Shown in pieces: positions 27,128-34,114 of a stretch of DNA of 64,000 nucleotides (position 1 is its first letter; each line of letters starts with the position of its first letter). Source of the DNA: Streptomyces sp. R302 (GTDB lineage: Bacteria > Actinomycetota > Actinomycetes > Streptomycetales > Streptomycetaceae); the NCBI RefSeq assembly GCF_012927245.1, contig NZ_JABBGE010000003.1, positions 372,001-436,000 of the forward strand, read 5' to 3'. The position numbers and the translations under genes were made by a program. The notes beneath the pieces were generated by a model. That model made no database searches. It was not told the origin of the DNA and was given only the letters and a program-made list of their open reading frames with translations.

Positions 27128-27625
27128 ATGGCTACCGAGACTGAGAAGGCTGCCGAGCGGGTGGCGAAGCTGCGCGCACAGGCGGAGAAGTTCGCCGGGC
27201 CGCTCGCCGTAGCGGAAGCCGAGTGGGAGGCTGTCCGGGAGGCGGAGGCAGCGCGCCGCGCTGAGCGAGCGAAGGCGTACGACCGCAAGGTGGTTGACAC
27301 GTGGATGGAGCGTGCACAGGAGGCCGTCGACTCCGGAGACGAACCCCACAAGCGGTTCATGGAGGCTCTTGCGGCCGAGCCATGGTTCGCGGCGTACGTC
27401 GAGTACCGGTCGGCTCGCTACAAGCGTGGCCACGTACTCACCGAGGCTCAGCGCGCGCAGACCGCACTTCGTGAGGTCATGACCGTGCCCGAGCCCCGCT
27501 TGTACGACATCGCGATTCTGGACGAGATCCAGCGGGCCGTAGAGAAGCAGGCGGCAGCGCTGGGAGCCAAGTTCTCCGAAGACCTGGACGCAAAGCGCGA
27601 AGCATTCCTTGCGGAGCGGGACTAA
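27128..27625 (+). CDS. Element-encoded coiled-coil protein
   Basis: A 165-residue protein with a highly charged N-terminal coiled coil (AAERVAKLRAQAEKFAGPLA; AEWEAVREAEAARRAERAKA) and a globular-looking C-terminal half (EPWFAAYVEYRSARYKRGHV). No family recognised. The ATG at 27128 is 2 nt past the previous stop; a GTG at 27122 would overlap that stop. Confidence 0.65.
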   Translation: MATETEKAAERVAKLRAQAEKFAGPLAVAEAEWEAVREAEAARRAERAKAYDRKVVDTWMERAQEAVDSGDEPHKRFMEALAAEPWFAAYVEYRSARYKRGHVLTEAQRAQTALREVMTVPEPRLYDIAILDEIQRAVEKQAAALGAKFSEDLDAKREAFLAERD

Positions 27626-27627
27626 CG

Positions 27628-27882
27628 ATGGCGGTTGACGCCCTGGACCCCGGACCGGACGGGGACTACCCGTACTTCCCACGCGATGCGCAGGGACGGC
27701 CCCTCTGGTCCGACACGGGCCCGGTGCCGGAAGGGGGAACCGTGATGCCGCGCGGCATTCAGGCAATGCGCGATCCGACGAACCGTGGTCGCGTGGTGTT
27801 TGTGGACGTCACACCACGCCTGCCGGACGGCTTGCTCATCGACCCGCCGCCCATCCCGCCGAAGAAAGCGACCCCCACGTAG
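27628..27882 (+). CDS. Element-encoded small Pro-rich protein
   Basis: An 84-residue acidic protein, rich in Pro and Asp (DALDPGPDGDYPYFPRDAQG), unknown. Directly downstream of the coiled-coil gene (2-bp gap) with GGAGCGGGA as ribosome site. Confidence 0.6.
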   Translation: MAVDALDPGPDGDYPYFPRDAQGRPLWSDTGPVPEGGTVMPRGIQAMRDPTNRGRVVFVDVTPRLPDGLLIDPPPIPPKKATPT

Positions 27883-27919
27883 TCCAGGGGTCGTGCGGGA
27901 AGAGCTGGGGGCTGCATAA

Positions 27920-28210
27920 GTGGTGCAGCCCCCACCCGTTGTCCGGGCCTCCTCTCGCCGGCTAGGACGAGCACGGAGCCGACGACGAGCGGCCCGGAAC
28001 GACGCTGCGGCTCGGCTCCGCCGGATCATCGCGCGGAAGGGTTCCGCGTGGTGTGACTGGTGCCTAGACGACTTCCCCGCGGCGGACGTGGACGTGGACC
28101 ACGTGCGGCCCCTCTCGATGGGAGGGACCGACACGGACGGCAACGTTCAGGTGCTGTGCCGGGGTTGTCACCAGCTCAAGACGGGGACGGAGTTCGGGCG
28201 CGCTTCCTAG
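27920..28210 (+). CDS. HNH endonuclease (small)
   Basis: A 96-residue protein with an Arg-rich start and a complete HNH finger: CDWC, then DVDHVRPLSMGGTDTDGNVQ and VLCRGCHQLKT. The His of VDHV, the Asn of GNVQ and the terminal His of GCHQ are the beta-beta-alpha metal catalytic residues, and two Cys pairs hold a structural zinc. Nicking or cutting of DNA is expected. The GTG start is tentative. Its stop overlaps by 3 bp the end of a minus-strand microgene. Confidence 0.8.
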   Translation: MVQPPPVVRASSRRLGRARSRRRAARNDAAARLRRIIARKGSAWCDWCLDDFPAADVDVDHVRPLSMGGTDTDGNVQVLCRGCHQLKTGTEFGRAS

Positions 28211-28350
28211 TGCTGCGTCCACCACGTGAGCGCTGCGCCACCAGCGGTGGTGACTAGGGCGACGAGCCATCCGGGGATGCGCTGCACGGTCAGGTGCATT
28301 CCCCCTACGCGGAGTTCGAGTGCGGGGCGGGGCTCAGGCTTGGGTGTCAT
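28207..28350 (-). CDS. 47-residue single-span membrane protein
   Basis: A minus-strand frame from ATG at 28350 encodes a short polar N-terminus (TPKPEPRPALELRVGGMHLT), then VQRIPGWLVALVTTAGGAAL and TWWTQH. A basic-amphipathic region followed by one membrane helix is a pattern I know from small proteins of Streptomyces integrative elements. It is convergent with, and overlaps by 3-4 bp, the HNH gene. The function is unknown. Confidence 0.55.
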   Translation of the reverse strand: MTPKPEPRPALELRVGGMHLTVQRIPGWLVALVTTAGGAALTWWTQH

Positions 28351-28510
28351 GGCTCCATGTCTATGCGCTGTGGGGTGTTGCGAACTACCCCTTGGGGCGT
28401 TGCGCCTGATGCGCGACAGCGTTGCGTGCCCGTTGCGTCGATAGCGCTCCCATCAGCGCATTCATCATCAGCGGTCGCCAGAAACCCATCCCTTTTCGTG
28501 GAGCTGCCCC

Positions 28511-28888
28511 ATGCCGCGTAGACCCCGCCCCCCGTGCTCGGTACCCGGGTGCCCCGAACTGACTGCCCGTGGTGGCCGCTGTGCCGCTCACGAGCGTGAG
28601 GCGACCGCACTTCGGGAGACACCCGGGACGAGCCCGTACGGGCGACGGTGGCCGAACATCCGGCGCCGCTACCTCTACGCCCACCCGTGGTGTGTGCTGT
28701 GCACGAAGCCGGCGACGGTGGCTGACCACTTCCCGGAGTCGCGTCGCTCGCTGGTGGCTCGTGGCGTGTCCGATCCGGATGCGTGGTCGCGGCTGCGTCC
28801 GCTGTGCACGTCGTGCCACAACCGCGAGACCGCGAAGCACCAGCCCGGCGGATGGGCTGCCGAGCGTGTCCGTCCTCGCCGCTCGTGA
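28511..28888 (+). CDS. Phage-type HNH endonuclease
   Basis: A 125-residue protein with the arrangement typical of the HNH proteins encoded beside phage terminases: CSVPGCPEL and RCAAHE, then RRWPNIRRRYLYAHPWCVLC, ATVADHFPESRR and a C-terminal PLCTSCHNRETAKH. Such enzymes help terminase cut concatemeric DNA during packaging. No terminase, portal or capsid gene follows here, so it is either a leftover of a larger prophage or serves a satellite. ATG follows GTGGAG. Confidence 0.82.
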   Translation: MPRRPRPPCSVPGCPELTARGGRCAAHEREATALRETPGTSPYGRRWPNIRRRYLYAHPWCVLCTKPATVADHFPESRRSLVARGVSDPDAWSRLRPLCTSCHNRETAKHQPGGWAAERVRPRRS

Positions 28889-28989
28889 CCCTGCCCCAGG
28901 CAGGGACCCCCCTCCCGTGTCCTGGAAGCACGGCAGGGAGGCAAAAAACTCGCATGGCTCATTAGAGCGTTTTCGTGGAGCGCTGATCG

Positions 28990-29022
28990 CCCCGCCAGTC
29001 CTCTGTCACGAGGCTGGCGGGG
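28990..29022. terminator. Bidirectional terminator between HNH and XRE genes
   Basis: CCCCGCCAG (28990-28998) and CTGGCGGGG (29014-29022) form a 9-bp perfect stem extended by CCTC/GAGG in the loop, then CTTTCTG. Confidence 0.75.
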
Positions 29023-29040
29023 CTTTCTGCGTACGGGAAC

Positions 29041-30405
29041 TCACGCGGCCTTGAGTTTGGCGACTTCGCGCACTCGGTCGTGAAGTTCCCGGACGACGGT
29101 CGAATTGCGGGGCATCGTGAGTGCCCGGAGCTTTCCGAAATGCTCGTCACCGCGCGCGGTGGACAGTACTTCGTAGTCGTCCAGGAAGCGCCCCCACGTA
29201 CGGCACGACTCTTCCAGGTGCCCGTGTTCGTGCTGCCGCTGCGCCAACACGGCGTGCGCGTGGAGTCGGCCTTGACGTTCCGACGGGGACATGACCCGGA
29301 TGGAGGACTTGAGTGCCTTGATCGAACTCTCCAGGTCCCGCCCCTCGTAGTGGACGTGCGAGACGTGGAACAGGAACGCGGCACGGTCGTAGCCCCCCAC
29401 GGCGTCGCGCCGAGAGTCCGCCCGCGAGAGCGCGGTTTCCGCCTCCCGGAGGCGGACGACGGCCGTCCGCCGATCACCGACCATCGCGGAGGCGTGGGCT
29501 TGCTGCCCCCGCAGGAACGCCACGAGACGGGGACCGGCTGCGCCGGTCGGAGCCGCCTCCGCCGCAGAGTCCGCGAACTCCAGGGCTCGCCGGCCGTAGC
29601 GCAGGTGCGATGCCTGCAAGCTCATCCCGCGCAGGGTCCGGCAGTACGTGAGCTGATCGCCGGACTCCCGAGCGAGATCGAGCGCGTGCAGGTAGTAGGT
29701 CTGCCCCAGACCGTGAGCGCGCTCGTACATCGCCATCCACCCGGTGAGATAGACCAAGTCGGAGGCGGCGGAGAGCATGTCACGGTGTACGGCTTCCGGT
29801 GCTGCCGCGCGCAGGTAGCCGCCAACGGTGTTGACGAGGAACGCTGATGCCATCGGGCGGGCGTGCCCGCCGCCGAGATCATCGAGAATGTCGGCGATCT
29901 TGTCCGTCATCCGTCGAACGGTCTCGACCTCACCTTGACCGATGCGGCCCGTGGGCCTGGTGAGCCTTCCCCGGTCCTCTGCGTGCGCCGTGGTCATCAG
30001 CGCGGAGAAGGCCGGAACGGTGAGGGCGGCGGAGTACAGAGTCGTCGTGAGCAGCTTGCGGCGGGACGGGTCCATATCTTCCTTCCCGAGGTCGATAAGA
30101 GAATCCACGGTGTCACGCCCGGGATCGGCAGCTACCCCGGCAGGCCGCTGCAAGCCCGCTTCCGCGTATGAGACCGGGCGCCCTAGCTTCCGTTCCAGTA
30201 CGGCGATGATCACGGGTCTGATCTGGGGTTTCGGCTGCCCACCCTGCTTCCACTGCGATACGGAAGGTTGGCGGTAGTCCACCGACAGACCGGCTTCGGC
30301 AGCAACTCGGTTCACGGCATGGGCGAACTTCGTTTCTGAGTATCCCGCCTGTTCAAGGAGGGTGCAGAGACCTTCATTGCGCGGTCGTTCGGAAGCTCTG
30401 GGCAC
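29041..30405 (-). CDS. XRE-type regulator with TPR-like C-terminal domain
   Basis: A 454-residue regulator. The N-terminal region (about 1-85; LCTLLEQAGYSETKFAHAVN, then PSVSQWKQGGQPKP) is an HTH. After a linker with a short hydrophobic patch (LLTTTLYSAALTVPAFSALM), residues about 180-440 are all-helical tandem units of TPR type (LAFRESGDQ-like repeats, e.g. HALDLARESGDQLTYCRTLR; FLFHVSHVHYEGRDLESSIK). This is the NsdA-like architecture widespread in Streptomyces, in which the TPR region binds a small ligand or peptide. It diverges from a cassette of tiny genes and is the obvious control protein of the element. The start is GTG. Confidence 0.8.
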   Translation of the reverse strand: MPRASERPRNEGLCTLLEQAGYSETKFAHAVNRVAAEAGLSVDYRQPSVSQWKQGGQPKPQIRPVIIAVLERKLGRPVSYAEAGLQRPAGVAADPGRDTVDSLIDLGKEDMDPSRRKLLTTTLYSAALTVPAFSALMTTAHAEDRGRLTRPTGRIGQGEVETVRRMTDKIADILDDLGGGHARPMASAFLVNTVGGYLRAAAPEAVHRDMLSAASDLVYLTGWMAMYERAHGLGQTYYLHALDLARESGDQLTYCRTLRGMSLQASHLRYGRRALEFADSAAEAAPTGAAGPRLVAFLRGQQAHASAMVGDRRTAVVRLREAETALSRADSRRDAVGGYDRAAFLFHVSHVHYEGRDLESSIKALKSSIRVMSPSERQGRLHAHAVLAQRQHEHGHLEESCRTWGRFLDDYEVLSTARGDEHFGKLRALTMPRNSTVVRELHDRVREVAKLKAA

Positions 30406-30545
30406 GACAACCCCCGGCGCTTATGAGTCTTATGGTTTGCCCTCCCCGCAACGGTACCGGTTCAAGCGTGCTTCGCGGTTTGCTCTTCGTACGCAAGAGA
30501 TCAGCGCATGGCGGGAACAAGCCGTTCCCGTAAAGGAGGTGAGCC
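30406..30545. promoter_or_regulatory. Divergent control region with repeats and a very strong ribosome site
   Basis: 140 bp between the XRE gene and the small-protein cassette. On the minus strand it has the direct repeat CATAAG-ACT-CATAAG and two GCAAACC boxes about 40 bp apart, both candidates for XRE binding. On the plus strand it ends in AAAGGAGGTGA, complementary to almost the whole 16S 3' end, 4 nt before GTG at 30546. Confidence 0.5.
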
Positions 30546-30758
30546 GTGCGGAATGACCCCCTGGCAGACCCGGCAACGAGTGCGCCCCGCCCGCAAGTGC
30601 TCGACGGGGACCGGATCGACGACTCCGGGCGCGACCAGGCCGTGCCGCCCGGCACCACCGATGACTCGCCCGTGATGGTCGCCCTCATGGCACGGGTCTC
30701 GGAGGAGAACGGGATGCGCCGAGCCATCCGGAGCGGATCCCCGGGGATGCCCGCGTGA
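30546..30758 (+). CDS. Cassette small protein 1
   Basis: A 70-residue, acidic, probably disordered protein (DPLADPATSAPRPQVLDGDR), with a more helical end (VMVALMARVSEENGMRRAIR). It is the first gene of a coupled cassette behind an exceptionally strong Shine-Dalgarno. Function unknown. Confidence 0.65.
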   Translation: MRNDPLADPATSAPRPQVLDGDRIDDSGRDQAVPPGTTDDSPVMVALMARVSEENGMRRAIRSGSPGMPA

Positions 30759-30985
30759 GGACCGACAGAGCGCGGACCTACGCCGAGCCCCCGATCACCC
30801 TTCCGATGACATCGGTACCGCCCGCCGTACCCGTTCCGGGCTGCACGACATGTGCGCTCGCGGTTGAAGGAGAGCGGTACAGCGTCCGCGTCCGCGATGA
30901 GTCGGCGGCTGCGGACTACCGCGTCGAGATTCGCAATCACCCGCACGACGAACCGAAGTTGATGATCGGGGAGTGTGCTCCGTGA
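30755..30985 (+). CDS. Cassette small protein 2
   Basis: A 76-residue protein with a single C-T-T-C knuckle (PGCTTCALAVEGERYSV) and a compact C-terminal part (YRVEIRNHPHDEPKLMIGEC). The GTG start overlaps the previous stop by 4 nt. It is probably a small zinc- or redox-binding protein; no family is assigned. Confidence 0.62.
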   Translation: MRTDRARTYAEPPITLPMTSVPPAVPVPGCTTCALAVEGERYSVRVRDESAAADYRVEIRNHPHDEPKLMIGECAP

Positions 30986-31212
30986 CTACGGCGCCGGCTG
31001 TCGCGGTCCCGGTCTACCGCATGGCCAAGCATCCCGGGCGGGAATCCGAGGTCACCCTGACAGCTCGCTGCCTGGCCGGCGGGTGCGTCTGGGAGTCGGA
31101 ACCGACACCGGACGACGCGTCATCGGTCGGGTGCGAGTCGCACACGGCCACGACGGGGCACACCACCTTCGCCGTGACCCTGGAGTACGTGGCGCTGGTG
31201 ACCCGTGAGTGA
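30982..31212 (+). CDS. Cassette small protein 3 (DUF7848-like)
   Basis: A 76-residue protein: YRMAKHPGRESEVTLTARCL, CVWESEPTPDDASSVGCESH, ATTGHTTFAVTLEYVALV. The order Cys-x4-Cys, a central helix and a final H-TGHT motif resembles the small DUF7848 proteins that travel with XRE regulators in Streptomyces elements. GTGA overlap with gene 2 indicates translational coupling. Confidence 0.65.
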   Translation: MTTAPAVAVPVYRMAKHPGRESEVTLTARCLAGGCVWESEPTPDDASSVGCESHTATTGHTTFAVTLEYVALVTRE

Positions 31213-31220
31213 GGGAAGCC

Positions 31221-31286
31221 GTGGCTGTCACGGTGACCGCCGTTCTTTTGCTGCTCGTTCTGGTCGTCGCCGTTCTCGTGGAGTGA
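31221..31286 (+). CDS. 21-residue membrane micropeptide
   Basis: GTG at 31221 opens a 22-codon frame encoding a peptide that is almost entirely a membrane helix: VAVTVTAVLLLLVLVVAV, then LVE and TGA. GAGGGAA sits 6-7 nt upstream and the frame begins 8 bp after the previous gene, continuing the coupled series. A single-span peptide with an acidic C-terminus could anchor or inhibit a membrane partner; this is inference. Confidence 0.5.
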   Translation: MAVTVTAVLLLLVLVVAVLVE

Positions 31287-31395
31287 TGCGGTGCGCGTCG
31301 CCTCCGCAGAGCGGACGTGACCCGCTCACGGTCTGACAGGTTGGTGCCTTATCCGGCAATCCTGCGGACCTGTTCCCCCCTCGAAAGGCTTGCTC

Positions 31396-31851
31396 ATGAA
31401 GCGTGTTGTGGCCCGGCTCTGGCGGCTCATCCGGGGCCCGTTGCAGTGGCGCGTCCTCTGGTTCGCCCACGCCAAGTTCATGGTGGGCGTCACCGGTGTC
31501 GTACGCGACGACCAGGGGCGCGTTCTGCTCCTCAAGCACCGGATGTGGCCGCCGGAGCGTCCGTGGGGTCTGCCCACGGGCTACGCGATCAAGGGCGAGG
31601 AGTTCCCGGCGACCATCGTCCGGGAGGTGAAGGAAGAGACCGGGCTCATCGTCAAGCCCGGTCGTCTGGTGAGCGTGACGAGCGGTTACAAGCTCCGTGT
31701 GGAAGTCGCCTACGAGGCACTGCACGCCGGAGGAACGCTCAGCATCGATGGTTTCGAGATCCTGGAGGCGCAATGGTACGAACCGGACTCCCTGCCGGAG
31801 GGGATGCAGGACTCCCACCGGCAGCTCATCAGGGGCACCACCCCGTCGTAG
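31396..31851 (+). CDS. Nudix hydrolase
   Basis: A 151-residue protein with a canonical Nudix box GYAIKGEEFPATIVREVKEE followed by TGL, which binds Mg for cleavage of a nucleoside-diphosphate-linked substrate. A hydrophobic/basic N-terminus (KRVVARLWRLIRGPLQWRVL) precedes VGVTGVVRDDQGRVLLLKHR. Nudix genes are recurrent in actinomycete integrative elements (for example pSAM2's pif), so an element function is plausible. ATG at 31396 follows GAAAGG. Confidence 0.85.
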   Translation: MKRVVARLWRLIRGPLQWRVLWFAHAKFMVGVTGVVRDDQGRVLLLKHRMWPPERPWGLPTGYAIKGEEFPATIVREVKEETGLIVKPGRLVSVTSGYKLRVEVAYEALHAGGTLSIDGFEILEAQWYEPDSLPEGMQDSHRQLIRGTTPS

Positions 31852-31874
31852 CCCCTCTGGCACCCAACGAAACG

Positions 31875-32831
31875 GTGGTCGGCACGCGGGCGTCAGAGAC
31901 TCTGGCCGCCCTGCGGGCCGACACCGCCGTCCTCACCTCGGCCCACCCCGACCACATGTTCCGCACCACCACCGAACGACTGGCCCGATGGCAGGCGGCG
32001 GGTCTGGACACGGGGGTCTTCCACGCCGGCTTCTACATGGCGTGGAACCGGTACGCCGAGCTGGGGCTCTCCCAGATGCTCCCGCTGCACCGGGTGCTGG
32101 TCGGGGCGGAGTCCACACGCCCCGGGGCGTTCGGGGGCTTCCACCACCCCGACCAGGGCTACCGGCACTTGCAGATGGTCGCGCTGGTCACCATGCACGG
32201 TCCGTTGGGGAGCGACGTTCCCGAGCGGGCGAACCTGGCGCTACTCGATCTGCTGCGGGCCTATGCGCACGACTGCCTCCACTACGGCTCCCGCCGCCGG
32301 TACGTGGATGTCGACGGGCGCTTGGTCCGGACGCAGTACGGGATCAACTTCCGTCGCGCGTCGGGACGTACGTACTCCGCCGCAGACCCGAAGGGAGCGT
32401 CCCACACTCGCAACCTCGGTGTCGTCATGGAGGGTGCGTGCGACAGAGAAGCTCGCCGCATTACCCGTGAGGCTGCGGCACGTATCGGAGTGGAGGAACC
32501 CGAGGACGCGGTGGGACGGCTCGCGTTCCGGGACGTGACGGGAACCCTGGCGGGGCGGGGGACAGAGTCGGCCGACGGGCCCACGGACGAGATCACCCGT
32601 TACACCGGGGCGCTCTGGCGCTACGAAGCGGGAGTGAACCGGCGGTACGCGTCGTTCCTGGACGAGTTCGCCCCCGGGGAGCAGGAAGACCTACACACCC
32701 TTGTCCTGCGCTCGGTGATCAGCGGAGCGACCGGGGCCCTCTCGGGATGGCTGGACGACCGGCACGGCCCTGGTACCTTCGCCGGCCTGTTCCGGACGCC
32801 CGAGTACTTCGACCCCGGTGTGCCCGTCTGA
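31875..32831 (+). CDS. Unrecognised 318-residue protein of the Nudix operon
   Basis: A soluble protein I cannot assign to a family. Its first part is helical (ASETLAALRADTAVLTSAHP; FRTTTERLARWQAAGLDTGV) with FHAGFYMAWNRYAELGLSQM, the centre has AYAHDCLHYGSRRRYVDV with a His-Asp-x2-His pattern that could bind metal, and the C-terminus is WLDDRHGPGTF and RTPEYFDPGVPV. It lies 23 bp after the Nudix stop, so they are probably co-transcribed. The GTG start is tentative. The last 45 codons are duplicated at 24.2 kb in the left direct repeat. Confidence 0.6.
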   Translation: MVGTRASETLAALRADTAVLTSAHPDHMFRTTTERLARWQAAGLDTGVFHAGFYMAWNRYAELGLSQMLPLHRVLVGAESTRPGAFGGFHHPDQGYRHLQMVALVTMHGPLGSDVPERANLALLDLLRAYAHDCLHYGSRRRYVDVDGRLVRTQYGINFRRASGRTYSAADPKGASHTRNLGVVMEGACDREARRITREAAARIGVEEPEDAVGRLAFRDVTGTLAGRGTESADGPTDEITRYTGALWRYEAGVNRRYASFLDEFAPGEQEDLHTLVLRSVISGATGALSGWLDDRHGPGTFAGLFRTPEYFDPGVPV

Positions 32832-33019
32832 AGGGTCCTGCCGAAACGACGATGCAGCTCCGCGCGTCCCGCCCGCCCAGGCGAGCGCCTCGCCCCCGTC
32901 GCGTACGCACCGTTGCGGCGGTGGGCGGGCGCGCTGCGGACGGCCGCATCCTCGGCGGGCGCCTCGTCGAACTCCCCCCCATGCCCCTATTGCACGCAGA
33001 ACTCGTTGCCCTCGGGGTC
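32695..33019. repeat. Long direct repeat, right copy
   Basis: The partner of 24224-24547 (seven substitutions, one indel). It spans the end of the 318-residue gene, the 155-bp intergenic region and the last 10 or so codons of the VOC gene. Here both genes are intact. Confidence 0.85.
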
Positions 33020-33454
33020 GTTCATCACCACCCAGGAGCCGCCCTGCTCCGCCACCCGCCGCTGCACGGTGGCGCCGAGCTTCTCCAGGCGCTCGACCTG
33101 GGCGTCGCGGGTGCCGGGGTCGGTGTGCACGTCGAGGTGGAGGCGGTTCTTCACGGTCTTCTCCTCGGGGACCCGCTGGAAGAGGATCCGGCGGCCGAGG
33201 CCGGCGCCGTTCTCCTCCGACACCGGGTCGTCCGGGTGCCGTACGGCGGCGAGGTCGTGCCAGCCGAGCCGCTCCTGCGGCGTGCCGGGGTGCACGGTCA
33301 GGGTCGCCTCGGGCGGTACGGCTCCGGCGCCGAGCAGCTGGCCGACGAGCGCGCTGTGGTCCTCCTCGACGTAGCCGAGGGCGACGGCCCAGAAGGCGGC
33401 CTGGGCGTGCGGGTCGCGGGTGTCGATCACGAGTTTCCAGTGCAGTGGCTCCAT
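32987..33454 (-). CDS. VOC family protein, likely integration target
   Basis: A 155-residue VOC protein: HWKLVIDTRDPHAQAAFWAV, ALGYVEEDHSALVGQLLGAG, KNRLHLDVHTDPGTRDAQVE and WVVMNDPEGNEFCVQ. It resembles single-domain glyoxalase-like proteins of actinobacteria; the function is unknown. The gene is complete, but its final 10 codons recur at the left end of the element, so this 3' end probably contains the attachment site. Confidence 0.85.
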   Translation of the reverse strand: MEPLHWKLVIDTRDPHAQAAFWAVALGYVEEDHSALVGQLLGAGAVPPEATLTVHPGTPQERLGWHDLAAVRHPDDPVSEENGAGLGRRILFQRVPEEKTVKNRLHLDVHTDPGTRDAQVERLEKLGATVQRRVAEQGGSWVVMNDPEGNEFCVQ

Positions 33455-33531
33455 CCCCCACACATATCCACGCCCGCTCGCCGTCCGCCACCGGAACTCC
33501 CCGCTCCGACGTGGGTCTCCCGAGCGTCGGG

Positions 33532-34014
33532 CTATGCCCGGGTCGCCTTGTGGGCCGTCTCGTGGGCCGTCTCCCGGGTGTCGTAGCGCTCCCTCGCCGC
33601 CGCGATCTCGTTCTGGTGCCGTTCCGTCCAGGTGACCAGCGCGCGGATCGTGGTGTGCAGCGTGGCTCCCAGCGGCGTGAGTTCGTAGTCGACGCGGGGC
33701 GGGACGGTCGGGTGGACGGTGCGGCGGACCAGGCCGTCGCGCTCCAGCTGGCGCAGCGTGACGGTCAGCATGCGCTGGCTGACGCCGTCGATCTCGCGCC
33801 GGAGCTGCGAGAACCGGACGACGCGGTTCTCCAGGAGCGCGATGACGAGCAGCGACCACTTGTCGGCGATCCGGTCCAGGATCTGGCGGACCTCGCAGTC
33901 CTCGCGGGTGTCCCACTGGAAGGGGTCCGCTTCGCCGGCGCCGTCGGGGTGGCAGCCCCGCGTGCCGACGGTTACCGCCGAGGTACCGAGTGACTTCGAA
34001 GTGCCTTCTTCCAT
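33532..34014 (-). CDS. HxlR-family winged-helix regulator
   Basis: A 160-residue HxlR regulator: C in REDCEVRQILDRIADKWSLL, the DNA-reading helices VVRFSQLRREIDGVSQRMLT and VTLRQLERDGLVRR, and the wing PTVPPRVDYELTPLG. It sits head-to-head with an MFS exporter gene 100 bp away and probably represses it, with the conserved Cys before the HTH as a possible redox sensor. A long N-terminal extension of about 30 residues is unusual. GGGAGGC precedes ATG. Confidence 0.88.
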   Translation of the reverse strand: MEEGTSKSLGTSAVTVGTRGCHPDGAGEADPFQWDTREDCEVRQILDRIADKWSLLVIALLENRVVRFSQLRREIDGVSQRMLTVTLRQLERDGLVRRTVHPTVPPRVDYELTPLGATLHTTIRALVTWTERHQNEIAAARERYDTRETAHETAHKATRA

Positions 34015-34114
34015 GCCTCCCGATGCTCCCGCAGGATCGAGGTGGTTACAAGAGGGAACCAGCCCTCGGAGCGGTAACCACCCCACCCCAACCCCCTTCC
34101 TTTCGGAGGCAGTT

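Larger units (their letters stand above)
24224..33019. mobile_element. Integrative element (reduced prophage/satellite) between long direct repeats
   Basis: An approximately 8.5-kb region bounded by 324-bp direct repeats. It contains a large serine integrase (frameshifted) at the left end, small unknown proteins, two HNH endonucleases, an XRE regulator and its divergent small-protein cassette, a Nudix hydrolase and a 318-residue unknown protein. There is no replication initiator, FtsK-like transfer protein, capsid, terminase or lysis gene. The right repeat contains the end of an intact VOC gene, and the left repeat holds only that gene's last 10 codons, so the 3' end of the VOC gene is the likely integration target. 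Whether the last two genes before the right repeat belong to the element or the host is unresolved. Confidence 0.65.
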
